A program made the position numbers and the translations under genes. The notes under the pieces are model-generated. The model worked only from the letters and a program-made list of their open reading frames with translations. It had not been told where the DNA came from and searched no databases. A DNA stretch of 64,000 bases from Promerops cafer (taxonomy: Eukaryota > Chordata > Aves > Passeriformes > Nectariniidae). The DNA is taken from positions 248,001-312,000 of the forward strand of contig VZSE01011544.1 of NCBI GenBank assembly GCA_013398275.1, written 5' to 3'. Below, piece after piece: positions 49,201-61,900 of this stretch; position 1 is the stretch's first letter; each line of letters starts with the position of its first letter.

Positions 49201-52200
49201 GCTGAGGCAAACAGTTCCTGCCCAGAGAAGTTCAGCAATCCCATGCTGAGCTGTGCTAAAGCATCATGGTGATGGTGGCTTTGAGTGGGTGTGGTGATCC
49301 AAAATGCAGATTTTTCAAAGGAGATCCTGATTTTCACCAGCTGTTGCTCAGAAGGAGTGTAGGGACTTGGGGAGAGGGAAGAGGGACGTGTGGCAGTGCA
49401 GGGCAGCTCATGGCACTGGGGCAGCCTCTGGCTGAAGGGCACGAGGTGTTAGACTGTGTCCTCTGGGCTGGAATCCTCCAAATGACTCCCAGCTGCTCCC
49501 ATTGCAGGGAGTGGCAGTCTCTGCTGCCCGAGTGCCCCGGAGCCATTCCCTACAACAGTCAGTGAAGGACAGGAGCTTTATTGCACTGCTGCTGTTCTTG
49601 CCTCTGTCCCTGTGTCCTTCCCAGTCCTGAGCTGCCCATTCAGCACCCAGGCAAGGAGAGAAATTCCCATTTTTCCTGTGGAGCTTGGTCTGGCACCCTC
49701 CCTGACGGGCAGAGCTGTTGCCATAGATGCAGCTGAAACCTGGTTCCCAGTGCCTTTGTTCCTGGCCTCTGAAGTCAGGGATTTGCATGTGGAAACCAGT
49801 CAGAAAATTTCCAATTAACTCCCATTTTGATGAGGGGAAAATGGCTTTTTGCCTTTCAAAGGCTCGCCTCTAATTATAACTCTCATTTTCAGTGGATTTC
49901 AAGGCTTCTTTCCTATCTTGAAAAGCAAAAATGGGAGTCAGTTCTATTTTTAGCTTCCTTTACATATATATATGTTAATGTACAGGCTTTGGACTTGGAG
50001 ATTTTTCCAAAAACACCCTCAAAAGAGTTTTCCTTCAAGCTGGTTTGGGGTCACAGACATGAGTTTGGCTGTTGGCCGAAATCCTGCGTGACCTTTCTTG
50101 GAGCAGCAGCTTCAGTGTCCTCCTGCACTCCCTGAGCAGGATCACCCATTTCCAGGATTAGAATTGGAGAGGCAGCAGAAATGCCACCCTCAATCCATCC
50201 TCGCTGGTCTGCAGCAGAGGGACAAGGACAAACCCCCATCCCCACCCGTGTCCCTGTGACAGGAAATGGCACCTGTTGCCTTAGGAGGGGGTTGGGATCC
50301 AGGTGCTGGGGGGGAGCTGTAGGTGGGGGGTGAAATCCAGGTGGGTTTTTATGGCTCAAACAGGATTCCATCCTCATGGATTCACTGCAGCTGGAGCAAA
50401 GGTCAGAGCTCCCCTGGAGCCTCGTGTCCTCCCTGTTTGCAGAACCCGAGCTGCCGCCCTTGCCATCCCATAAAGTCCATTTCTCCCCTCCAGAGTACGA
50501 CTTGGAGCCGTGTGAGGAGCCGGAAGTGCCAGCCTACAGCATCAGGAAGGGGCTGCAGTTCGGCGTGGGGGACGTGCTGACCTTCTCCTGCTTCCCGGGG
50601 TACCGGCTGGAGGGGGCGTCCCGCATCACCTGCCTGGGCGGGAGACGGCGCCTGTGGAGTTCGCCTCTGCCAAGGTGTGTTGGTAGGTGGTCACGTGCTT
50701 TCATTCTGCTTGGCTGGTCCCGCCGTGCTGCACTGCTGAGGTGGGCAGGGAGGGACGGGGACGGCCCCGGGAGGGACGGGGACGGCCCCGGGACGGACCC
50801 GGGAGGGACGGGGACAGCCCCGGGAGGGACGGGGACAGTCCAGGGACAGCCCCGGGAGGGACGGGGACGGCCCCGGGAGGGACGGGGACAGTCTGGGGAC
50901 AGCTCTGGGAGGGACGGGGACAGCCCCGGGAGGGACAGGGACAGTCCGGGGACGGCCCCGGGAGGGACGGGGTCAGCCCCAGGATGGGGTCACGGGGCGA
51001 TCCGGAGCAGGGATCAGGGAGAGGCAGCTGGAAGGAGCTTCCAGCCCTGCACGAGGGCTCAGTGCCCTCCCCAGCTGGGCACAGGGGGGTGACACATCCC
51101 CAGGAGGTGACACGTCCCCAGAAGCCCCGTGTGCCCCAGCCCCACCCCAAGCGAGTGATTGCAGAGCTGCTCCTCCCTTCTGGAGCAGCTCCTGCCAAGC
51201 AGCCCAGGTTTAAGGCGTTCCCCCTTGGAATTACAGGGTGCTGTAGTCTCCATATCCAGGCAAACTCCACGTTATTATGGATGTGTCTGGGAAACCCCCC
51301 TGGCTTTGACCTCTCCCTTGTTCTCCACATGTTTCTTACACCTTACACCTTTTCCTTCCTGACCACTGCAGGTCCTTTTTTAGCCCCTCCAGCTGTTATT
51401 GCACTGATAAATCAATAAATCCAAGGGTAGAGGAGGGGAAGGATTGATCTGCAGCACAGAGCTGGCTCCTGGCTGCTGTTCTGGTGCAGGTGGGGTGCAG
51501 AACTCTCACCTGGCAGCGATGGGGAGTGTGACAGAACAGGGGCACAAATTTGGAAAGGAGCAGGATGCTCCAGGCCTTGGGATAAAGATGTCACAAGTTT
51601 TTTTGGTGCAGAATTTCAATAGGAAATCATTCCCAGCTCTGCTCGCCCAGAGCCTGAGGGATTCCTCCAGATCAGCCAGGGCAGGGCTCTCACCTGGTGG
51701 CCAGGCCTGCTCAGGAGATAATCCTGAGCTCTGGGTGACCTCTGAGGGCCATTGCAGGGCAAAGCTCCCCACCAGAGCCTGCTGCTGCCTCCTCCCAGCC
51801 TGTGGTGCTGAATTTCCCAGCTCTGCTGAGCTCTGGGGCCTCATCCTGCTGGGATAGGCAGCCTCTTCAGGGCAGGAATAACAATCAGGCTGCACATAAA
51901 GCTCATCAGGGAACTGAGAATCAAAAAAAATGATTTACAGAGCTTTGAACTCGAACCCCAGACAGCAGCACTAAGTGGACACCCTGGCTGCTGTTCCTGG
52001 CTCGGAATTAACAGCTTGGGTTCATCATAAGAGGGCAAACTCAGGGCTGATGGCCCAGAGCTCTGTGGCAGGGTGACAGCTCTGTCACAGTGTCCCCACC
52101 GCCCGCTCAGATCTGCCTGGATAGGGGAGCACATGGGAGACTGACTCATTAAGTTCACAGGAGGTTTAATTGCTTTTCCAGACGCTGTATTCAGCTCCTG

Positions 52201-55200
52201 TCCTAGAGAAGGTCTGGGGAGAACTCAGAGTGGTTTTTGTTCCTTTGTCCAAGCCTTCTGGCTGGGACAGCTCCCTGAGATGTCCCCAGCATTGTCCCTG
52301 GGGAATCTGTGCCAAAATCCTGCTTTTCATCCGTGGCAAGAGCAGAGGACAAAGTCACCTCCAAAGTGCCTCCTCTGGGTGCATCTGCTGCTGCCTCCTT
52401 CCTTAAGCCTTCCCTGGAGGAGCAGCAGAGCCAGGAGCTGCCCTGGGATGGTTCCCTCAGCTCCAGGAGCTGTGGGGACTCAGGGACATGAGGCTGATCC
52501 CAAAAACTGCTCTGGGGGGACTTTGGAGTGAGTGTCCCCAGCCCTGCCTGCACAGCCCCAGAGGAGCAGGCAGGCAGTGTTTGACAGCAGAAAATCTTGC
52601 AGGGTAAACAGGCTGGGAAAACAGTGACTCACGGCTCGCTCGTGTGGGAGCTCGGCAGGAGGAACAGAAAATCCTCAGCGTGGGGTGGTTCTGAGGCAGA
52701 GCCACACAAATTTATACAGGTTCACACAGGTTTATACAGATTTATATCCATTTCCCACAGATTCACACAGATTCCCCACAGCTCCCCCCAAATTCCCACA
52801 GATTTCCCCCCGACTCCCCCCTGCTGAGGGGCTGTGGATGTGTGTGACAAACCACGGGGATCCTTGCGGGGCTCTGGGAGCTGGTGCTGTGCAGGGGGGA
52901 CATCCCTGGGATGGGCTTTCTGCTGCTGCCTTCTGGGAGGAAGATGCAGCCGTGTCAGTCCCTGTCTGCTCGCCGTGCCGTGTCCCGTGCGTCAGGGGCC
53001 GTGCCCTCGCAGCTGGCAGTGGACGTGCACAAAATGGGGTCGGTGCTTGCCAGATCCGAGCTCTCAGCTCCTCACATCCAGGGCAGGCTGAGCCACCACC
53101 CTCTCCCTCCTCTGCCCAGGATCCTTCTGCCAAGTTTTGAGGCCCACAGATCTTGTGACTTCAGGTTTGGCTGGAAGTCAAATGCTCAGAGTAGAGAAAG
53201 AAGCAGATCCTGGGTAGATCCCCACAGATTCCCCACAGATCTCCATTTACACAGATTCTGAAGGAGGGGAGAAGCCTGGCTAGGAAAATGTGACGGGAAA
53301 GGGGACAGTCTGCAGGTTGTAGTGAGTAACACCAGGGAGAAGCCCCTTTCCTTGCTGCTGCAGGAAGGGCTGAGCAGCTGTGACCTTCGAGGAGTCACCT
53401 GCATGTGTGGTGTGGCCGGAACAAGCGTGGGGTCATTGAAATGTGCCTTTGTGTCTCGGTGCAGCTGAGTGTGGCTCGTCCGTGACGGGAACCCAGGGTG
53501 TGCTGCTGTCCCCCAACTACCCCCTGAACTACAACAACAACCACGAGTGCATCTACTCCATCCAGAGCCAGCCAGGGAAAGGCATCCAGCTGAAAGCCAG
53601 GACCTTCGAGCTGGAGGCAGGAGATGTCCTCAAGGTAATTCTGGCTCGGGCAGTGGAGCTGCTCATGAGAGCAACGTCTCTAAATGCTCTAAAATCTTAA
53701 TGGGATTAGGTGGGAGTGACCTCTGTGTCATCCCAGCAGTGCTCCAGTGCCATGGGGCGATTGCCTTGGCAGTTTGGAAGACCAGACTTCCCCCAGACCA
53801 GCTAAACTTCAGCTCTCACCTGTGGAATTGCACAGGAAAAGCTCCTCATCCCTCAGAAGTGTGAGGGTTTGAGCATTATTTTAGTGCTTTGAAGAATCAA
53901 GGCTGGTTTGTTCCAAAAAGGGGCTGATTGAAATGCAGAACTCCAGACTCTGCTCAGATTATTCAAGCTCCAAGACTGTGTGGAGGAGGAGACAAATCCA
54001 GGCTGAGTTTTTTATTAACCAAAGGAATGGTTTTGAAGGAGGCATTAATATTACAAGGATGTGCTGAACCATCTTCCCAGGAATGCCTCTGTCCTCATTG
54101 AAGTGTCACACTGCAAGAGAGGTGTAATCCACGTTTCCAGCTCACAAATGACTGGAAAGGGAGAAAGATTTCCTGTTAATGCAAGGAATGTACTCCTTGT
54201 CAGAGGAATTACGTTTTCTCAGCAGGTTTGTCATCAACTGCTCATCTGAGAAAAGTTCCTATCGATCTCCACTAGTGAGGAGCTGCTCTTGGTCCTCACA
54301 AAAGGAAGAAAAAAAACCCGTTTGTGTTTTTCTTAAATCACAGCGAGTTCAAGGCTCATCTCTGAGTCAGTCTGGGGGGAAAAAATGGGTTTTTTCAGTA
54401 GCTGCTCCTTGGGAAAGAGAGTTGAGGAGATGCAGCCCTGTGTGCAGAGTAAGTCAGGGGTGAGGAGGAGGGTGCAGATCCTCCAGGGTGTAAATCCTGC
54501 TCCTCAGGTGGGCAACACTGTGGAGTTTCATCAAGTTAGACTTCTAGTTGAGATCCCTGGATCTCAACTCCCATTGCCTAAAGGCTTTGTCCCTGTTTGC
54601 ACTCCTGGATCACTTGTGGGACAAATCCTGGGGGGTTAGAGTTGCTTTTCCAGCCTGGTGCTGGAATTCAGAGTGGGGTTGGTTGTTTCCTTCCCTTTTC
54701 CCTCCAATACCCAGGATCAGCTCAGTGCCAGGAGCAAATTCCTTGACCTGAGTGCAGGTGACCCCATATCAGGGCATTTATCAGGAGCTGCTGGCTCTTC
54801 CCAGGAAGCTGCTCCACCAAAAAAAGCCAAAGAACAGCCCAGGGTGTTGCTGTGAGCAGATCAGGGACAAGGTGGGATAAATTTCTCAGCATTTCCCTGT
54901 TCTAGAGCTCAGTGAAAGTGCAGAGGAGTCCTGGAATGGTAATCCTGGATTTCTTGTTCCTCCCAGGTCTACGATGGCACCAACAGCTCTGCCCGGCTGC
55001 TGGGCACCTTCAGCCGCTCGGAGCTGCTGGGCACCAGCATCAACAGCACCTCCAGCTCCATGTGGCTGGAGTTCATCACCAACACTGCCAACACCAGCAA
55101 AGGCTTCGAGCTGCAGTTCTCCAGTGAGTTTCAAGCCCATGTGTGCTGCTGTCCCTCAGGTCAGGGTGTATTTTTGTATTTTTGTGTTACGTGTGAGCAA

Positions 55201-55926
55201 GCAGTCCTTTCTGTGGTGATCCTGCACCTAAAGTGGAGTTGGAGTGTGGGAGAGCACAGAATCCCAGGATTACTGAGGGTGGAAAAGCCCTCCAAGCCCA
55301 TCAAGCCCAAGCTGTGCCAAATCCCCACCTTGTCACTGAGTGCCACCTCCAGCCCTTCCTTGGACACCTCCAGGGATGGGCCCTCCAGACCTCCCTGGGC
55401 ACTTCCAAGGCCTGACCACCCTTTCCATGCAGAAATTCCTCCTGAGCCAACCTGAGCCTCCCCTGGCACAGCTCGAGGCCCTTTCCTCTTCTCCTGTCCC
55501 TGTTCCTGGGATATGATCAAACCTTTCCTGTCGAGGCTGCAGCGATCCAGAAATTCAGATCAAAACTCCAGCATTAATTAAAACCCCACTAATTTCCAAT
55601 ATGCCCCTTTTGGTTCCCAACAAATGACTGTAAGAAGAAAACAGCACCGTGGCTTTGTGTGAAACCCTCCTGGCTGTGAAACTCCCAGTGCCAGCACTGC
55701 CCTTCCTTCCTCCCTGCTGCAGGCTTTGAGCTCATCAAGTGCGAGGACCCCGGCATCCCCCAGTTCGGGTACAAGGTGCACGACGAGGGACACTTCGCTG
55801 GCAGCTCGGTGTCCTTCAGCTGTGACCCCGGCTACACCCTGAGAGGCACCAGGGTGCTGGTGTGCCTGACGGGGGAGAGGAGAGCCTGGGACCAGCCCCT
55901 GCCGACCTGTGTGGGTGAGACACCCG

Positions 55927-55982
<56 letters not shown>

Positions 55983-58900
55983 CCTCCTCCTCCAGGGAGA
56001 GATTCCCTTGGATCCCGCACCCTGAGCACCCTCGGTCCCTGCTTTTGCTGATCCACTGGCATTAACTCTGCTGTTAATTGCATTTGCACTAATTAAGTTG
56101 TGGTGAGTGTGGTGTGGGTCCTCAAGATAGAGACACCTCCTGCTCCTCAAAAACCTCCAGGAAGTGATTTCTTTGTGGATTCCATGCCCTGACTACCCTT
56201 TGTCCCTGCTTTGCTGATCCACTGACATTAACGCTGCTATTAATTGCCTGTCTGCACTAATTAGTGTGGTGAGGATCCTGTGTGAGATGGAGAGCGCTTG
56301 AAGCAGCTGTGACATGAAATACTCGGCCCTAAACACACATTTGACAAGGGGTTTCTGCTTCCTTGTGCTTTTCCAGCCCCTGTCCTCTCACTCTGGACGT
56401 GTTGAAGTGAGTGGCACCTCCTGATAGTGACACCAGTGTGCGTCCTGGCATGTGACAGCTCAGAGCCAGGTTTATTTGAGAGCTGCCTGACAGCTGATCC
56501 CATCCCCAGACATTTCAATTCCCTTTGCTGAGTCCCAAGTTCCCTTTCAGCTGCAGCTCTTCCTGCTGGAAAATTCTGATCTGGGGTTTTGTGTGTTAAA
56601 TGAACGGGGCTGATTCCTGATTCCTGTCACGCTGTGCTCAGGACATGGGGGACTTGTTGGACACTGAGTCCCCTGGGACATCTCCACACCCAGGGATGTG
56701 CTCAGCCCCTGGCACTCCTTGTTCTCTCTCCCAGGAGGCAGGGCCGTTCCTTGGCTGGAATTTTAGCCTCATTTATTGATGTAAAAAGATACATTTGTCA
56801 TTTGTTCATTTTCTTAACCTTCACCCTATTTGCTCTACATGTGTTGGATATGAGGCCGTGTCTGAGCGTGTGGAAATTAAAAAGAAATGAAAGAAAACTG
56901 AAAGAAATGAAAAGTACAGAATTTGAGTGGATATGTTCTGGAAATTATTCCAAATCCTCACGTTCTTTGCAGTTCATTTACAGCGACATTTACAAGTTCT
57001 TTGGCTTCTTATCCTTCATTTCCTGATGAATCCAAGCAGAGGAGCAGAGCTCCGTCACCCCCACGTGTGGAGCAGGGAAGCAGGATCCTGGCAGGCTCTG
57101 CCTTTCCTCCCTGGGGATTCAGAAGGGTGGAGGGAAGCTTTGTCAGGTGTTCAGAGCAAGCACAGAAATGCAGAGTAATTCTGATAACTCAGCTGAATTC
57201 AATGATTCTCTTCATCTCTGTAAGCTTTTAGAATCCCAGGAAAAAGCCAGGAGTCCTCTCTGTGTCAGGGTGAGATTGTTGCCAAGCAAGAGCCACAGAA
57301 AGCCACGAACCTTCACCCTAAGCCCATAAATATTTTTGTTCCAGCCGAGTGTGGAGGGACGATCAGAGGAGAGGCCTCGGGACGGATCCTTTCTCCAGGG
57401 TATCCAACTCCCTATGACCACAACCTCAACTGCATCTGGACCATCGAGGCAGAGCCTGGATGCACCATTGGGTGAGCTGGGCCTGAGTCCTGTGGTTTGG
57501 CTTCTTCCCCACGTGGAGCTGATTTTTCCAGGTCAATAATTAAATAAAGCAAGGAGGGAGAAGCTCCTGTCACACTGAGAGGGACAAGCAGGGAGAAGTC
57601 ACTGGTTTGGTTCCAGAATCAGGGAATGGTTTAGGCTGGGATTAAGGATTTATGGGCAGGGACGTTTCCCACCAGCCCAGGCTGCTCAGAGCCCCCAGTG
57701 GCATCACTGCTGCTCTGTTTTCAGCCCTGCGTGTCCCCCTGTGTCACAGCCCTGGGTGGTGACACCAGACCATGTCCTGGTCCTGCCCGTGGTGTTCCTG
57801 AGCTCAGACATCCCAGAGCTTTGGTGTCTGTGGACAGCTTTCCTCCCCCTCCTTAATGGGATGCATCCAGAATCAAACCTTTTTCCCACCAGATTAGTGA
57901 GGAGCTTCCCCAAAGTGCTGAATGCCCACATGACACAGCCCTGGAATGAGGGTGTTGTGGGAAATCCAGGGAATGTCCCAGCATCCAGGCAGTTCTGCTC
58001 CCCGAGCCTTCTCTTCTGCCCCACGGTGATGTTTGCTCAGCCCTGCCAAGCCCCTCAGGCTGCCCTGGGTGTCCCCAGAGGTTCCAGGCAGGCCAAAGCC
58101 CACAGAAAACTGGAATATTTGGGCAAGCCAAGCTTTGACCGAGTGGTGGGATTTGAGGGGGAGAAATGCACCCTAAAAGTTCCAACTAATAATAGTAATA
58201 ATAATAGTAATAGTAACAGTGATAATGCTCTCCCAGCATCTCCCATCAGCACTCCCAGTGCTTGTCAGCCATTCCTGGCTCTTCCCAAGCCTGTGGCTGT
58301 TCCATCCTGAATTCCTTCCCTCTCAGTCCCATTTTTTCCCTGCTGCCTCAGCACCCATCACCTCCCCAGCAGAGGCTGTCCCTCAGGGTGAGCTCCGTGC
58401 TGCTTTCAGCCCGTGGATTTCTGCTGGAGACAGGTTTGGTCTGGAGTTTTCATTTTTATTTAATGCAGAAATTCCCTCCATTAGCGCTGCCCTTCGGAAT
58501 GGCTCAGTAATGGATGGGTTTGGTGTGAACAGAGGAGAAAAAGCATGGCCAAAGCAGCTGAATCCCTGCACAGCAACTTCACTTGAAATCTCCTCTATTT
58601 TTATTCTCCTGGAAAAGGCTTTTATAGGACAGAGTAGAGAGGCCCATTTTCCCCCATCCAAAGGCTGCTTCAGCAACTTTGCTGTTGTAATCCCTAAAAG
58701 CACCCACGTGAGCAGATTTGGGATCAACCAAAGGCTTGGAAGGGGCCAGGAGTGAAAGGAAAAGGTTCCAGGAGGTGCCAGAGCCACACACACCTGGTGA
58801 CCCTGCCTTTCCCAGAGACCAGAGCTGCCTTTCCCTGCCCCTTCATTTCCCAGCTCCAGCAGCACAGATGATCTCAGGGGAGTCAAGAGAGCACATTCCC

Positions 58901-61900
58901 AGCAACTTCATTTTTATGGTAATCCATTGGAAAAATAATCCTCTTCACGCATGATACAATTGTATAAAGCTCTCATTTATAACTTACATGAAAATTAATC
59001 ACCAGAGCTTTTGGAATGAAGCTGTATCTGCACAGCACGAGGGGAAGGGCAGGGGGGCGAGACAGGGAGAAAAATGAGTCTGCACTCCAGAGCCATGAAA
59101 GGGAAAGGGCTGCTCTTGCAGAGGGGATTCATTTGGGGCATGGAGTGCCTTGGTTGGGCTGGGAGAGGAGGAAAAGGAGGAGGGTGTGCTGGAAAATGGA
59201 TGGAAATTCCTTGCCCAGCTGGGAGCAGGGAGCACAGAGACATGGCAGAGGTGGGTTGTGTTCATCCCTGACCCAGTGTTGTAAAAATCCACTGATGTTG
59301 TTAATTCATCCCACTTTCCAGAGTTTCATCTAAAAAGAGGAGAGAGAAAATACCAGAGCTGGAAGGGACCCACAGGGATCATCCAGTGCAGCTCCTGGCC
59401 CTGCCCAGACCCCCCAAAACCCCACCCTGTGCATCCCAACTGCTCCTGGGGCTCTGGCAGCCTTGGGAATGTGACCACTTGCAGCACTTTGGGATATTCC
59501 ACTTGCCAGAGACAGGATATTGAACAGCTTTCAAGCTGGGGAAGCCTCTCTGGGGCAGAGGGAGGCAGTGGGCAGCCCCAGACTGCTGCTGGGGTGGGAG
59601 GTGGTGGCTCTGCTGGGGTCCCAGCCTTGCACAGCAGAGCCCAGCTGGAATGGCCAGAGCTTGGATGGGGAGTGTCAGCACAAAACACCTCAGGATGGTC
59701 GCTGGGGTTGTGGGGAAGAGCTCCTCAAGGGTTGTTCACACTCCCAGGGCAGAGCTGGGCTCTCCTCTCTGCTCCTTGCTAAGCTGGCAGAACTTCCCCT
59801 CTCTCATATTTATATAAATATAATCCCCCAGTTTCTAATCTGTTTTGTTTTTTTTTTTTTTCCTGCATTTCCATGTAATTGGGAAATTAGGATTGTCAGA
59901 GTGCAGGAATAAAACTCCTTTCCCCTCAGGAGTAAAACTCCTTTCCCCTCCCCTGTCTGCTGAAGCAGGGGCTCTGCCTGGTCCCCAGTGTCAGGCTGAG
60001 GGCAAAAGCTGAGATGTGCCAGTGGAATAGATGGATTTGCTCCAGAGAACTCCAGCTCTGATATCCCAGCAGATCCAGCCCTGGACAGCCTGTCCCATGG
60101 ATCACCTGGATCAAGGTCTTCTCCCCCTGGCACAGCCTGAAGTTTTTTCTCAAATAAATGGGGGTGGTTTCAGCAGCCCTGGAGCTGCTGGTGGCAGTTC
60201 CAGGGTGTCCCTCCACCCCAGCTGAACCTCTGGCACCTCTCCCTGATCCCAAGGTCTCCAGGGATGAGTTTTTTCCAGCATTTCTGGCTCACTGGGCCCA
60301 GTTAAGGCTGGGAACAAACGTAATCACGCCGAGGCAGCCGTGGAGAACAGCTCTGCACCATCCATCCTGATTTTCCTCAAGCCTGCCTTTATTTCTCTGT
60401 GCTCAAGGTCTCTGCTCGGGAGATTTATGATGCAGCTCTTTTGGTTTCTCCCAGCTTCTGTGGGCATCATTTTGTTGCTGAGGATTTTGCAGTGGGGCTT
60501 TTTTTTTCTGCCCCCTTTTTTTTATGGCTCTCCCTGATTTATTTATGTTTGCCCCAGAAAAATGGGAAAGCAGCCAAGTGAAAGCTTCCCTGTTTGCTCC
60601 GTGGGCTGGCAGGGATTTCAGCACAGCACCTGATGGGTTTATTTTCTACAGATTTTTTTCTGTTTCTGGGTTTCTGTCCCCGTTTCACACTGGGGTTGAG
60701 TTGCCCATGGCTGGCCTGAATTTGTTGTGCCAGAGGGAAAACGGGGCAGTGACAAACAGGGACAGGGAAATTCCTCCTCTCCAGGTGGGATTTGAGTGCA
60801 GGAGAGGAAGGGATCAGCTCCTGCTCCATCCCCAGGGAGTGGTCACATTCCCAAGGCTGCCAGAGCTCCAGGAGGGTTTGGACAACACCCTCAAGGACAG
60901 GCTGGGATTTGGGGATGTCTGCAGGACTTGGTTTTGATGATCCCTGTGGGTCCATTCCCACTCAGGACAGTCCATGACTCAGAACTGCATCCTTCAGCTG
61001 GTGACTGCCCCAGGTGTCACCATAACCAGGGCAGGATCTTGTTCTTGGATGGTTCTTCTCAGCTGGGAAGATCCCAAAGCTCTTGGAAATTCCATCTGCT
61101 CCCCATCCTCCCACAGCAGAGCTGGGCCTGGGGAGGAGCAGGGTGAGATCCCACCAGGGATGTGTTGGGACCGTGTTTGTCCTGTCCTGGAGTGCCACCA
61201 GCCCTCACCTGGGCACAGAGGGACCTCCTGCCTCTCCCTTCCCCTTGGGTCCGTGGCTGGCCCAGACTCAACGGGAATTCCCTCACCATGAGGCCTCCTG
61301 CAGCTTTCCCTGAGGAGTTCCCTGTGGAGGTGCCTTGGCTGGAGGCCTTGAGCCCTCTCTCCAGGACAGACCCAACTCTGAAATCCAGAGGAAGGGAACG
61401 AAATCTGCCTTCAGAGCATCAAAATAAAGCCCTCAGTGTCAGCTCATTGTCACCCTAACTCCTGTTTTCCCTCCCTTCCCTTCCTGGTGTGGATTTTGGA
61501 GCTCTCTCTGCTGCTGCCTCCCTTCCTCTCTATTCTCTGCTGAAGTTCCTCTGTTTGCTGATCTCAACCCCACTCTGCAGCATCCAGACCTTGCTAAAAT
61601 CCATCACAGTCCTGGGGGTGCTGCAGTCCATCGCGGTTGGCTGCCTGAATTTGGCACAAACCACGTTCCAGGTGTGAATTGCAGGTGGTTTTTGCCCCGC
61701 AGGCTCCATTTCATGGTTTTCCACACCGAGGAGTTCCACGACGTGCTGCGGGTCTGGGACGGGCCGGTGGAGAACGGCATCCTGCTGCGGGAGGCGAGCG
61801 GCCCGGGGCTGCCTGGGGACATCCACAGCACCTTCAACTCCGTCATCCTGCAGTTCAACACCGACTTCTTCACCAGCAAGCAGGGCTTTGCCATCCAGTT

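Larger units (their letters stand above)
47871..50493 (+). other. CSMD2 intron (2.6 kb)
   Basis: Contains an antisense CR1 piece (47930-48085) and a long sense CR1 (48640-49012). 49020-50490 shows no recognisable element apart from a short (TA)n near 49966-49976. Confidence 0.7.
50683..53464 (+). other. CSMD2 intron (2.8 kb)
   Basis: Begins with a G-rich minisatellite (50748-50982), followed by unique sequence and a degenerate CACAGATT-type repeat (52704-52825), with a few related words near 53218-53253. No other element recognised. Confidence 0.72.
55915..57344 (+). other. CSMD2 intron (1.4 kb)
   Basis: Begins with a TGCTCC microsatellite, then a diverged tandem duplication of about 166 bp (55990-56300). 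The rest shows no recognisable element. Confidence 0.72.
57472..61702 (+). other. CSMD2 intron (4.2 kb)
   Basis: Contains antisense CR1 pieces (57612-57702, 59350-59500), an AAT/TAG microsatellite (58185-58228), a two-copy 21-bp repeat (59909-59951) and a sense CR1 3' end (60775-60980). No exon recognised. Confidence 0.72.

Noticed and set aside
50687..51418. ORFs of 209-243 codons over the G-rich array after exon 15
   Set aside because: Biased repeat translation (R/D/G or P/S), no domain and no splice context.
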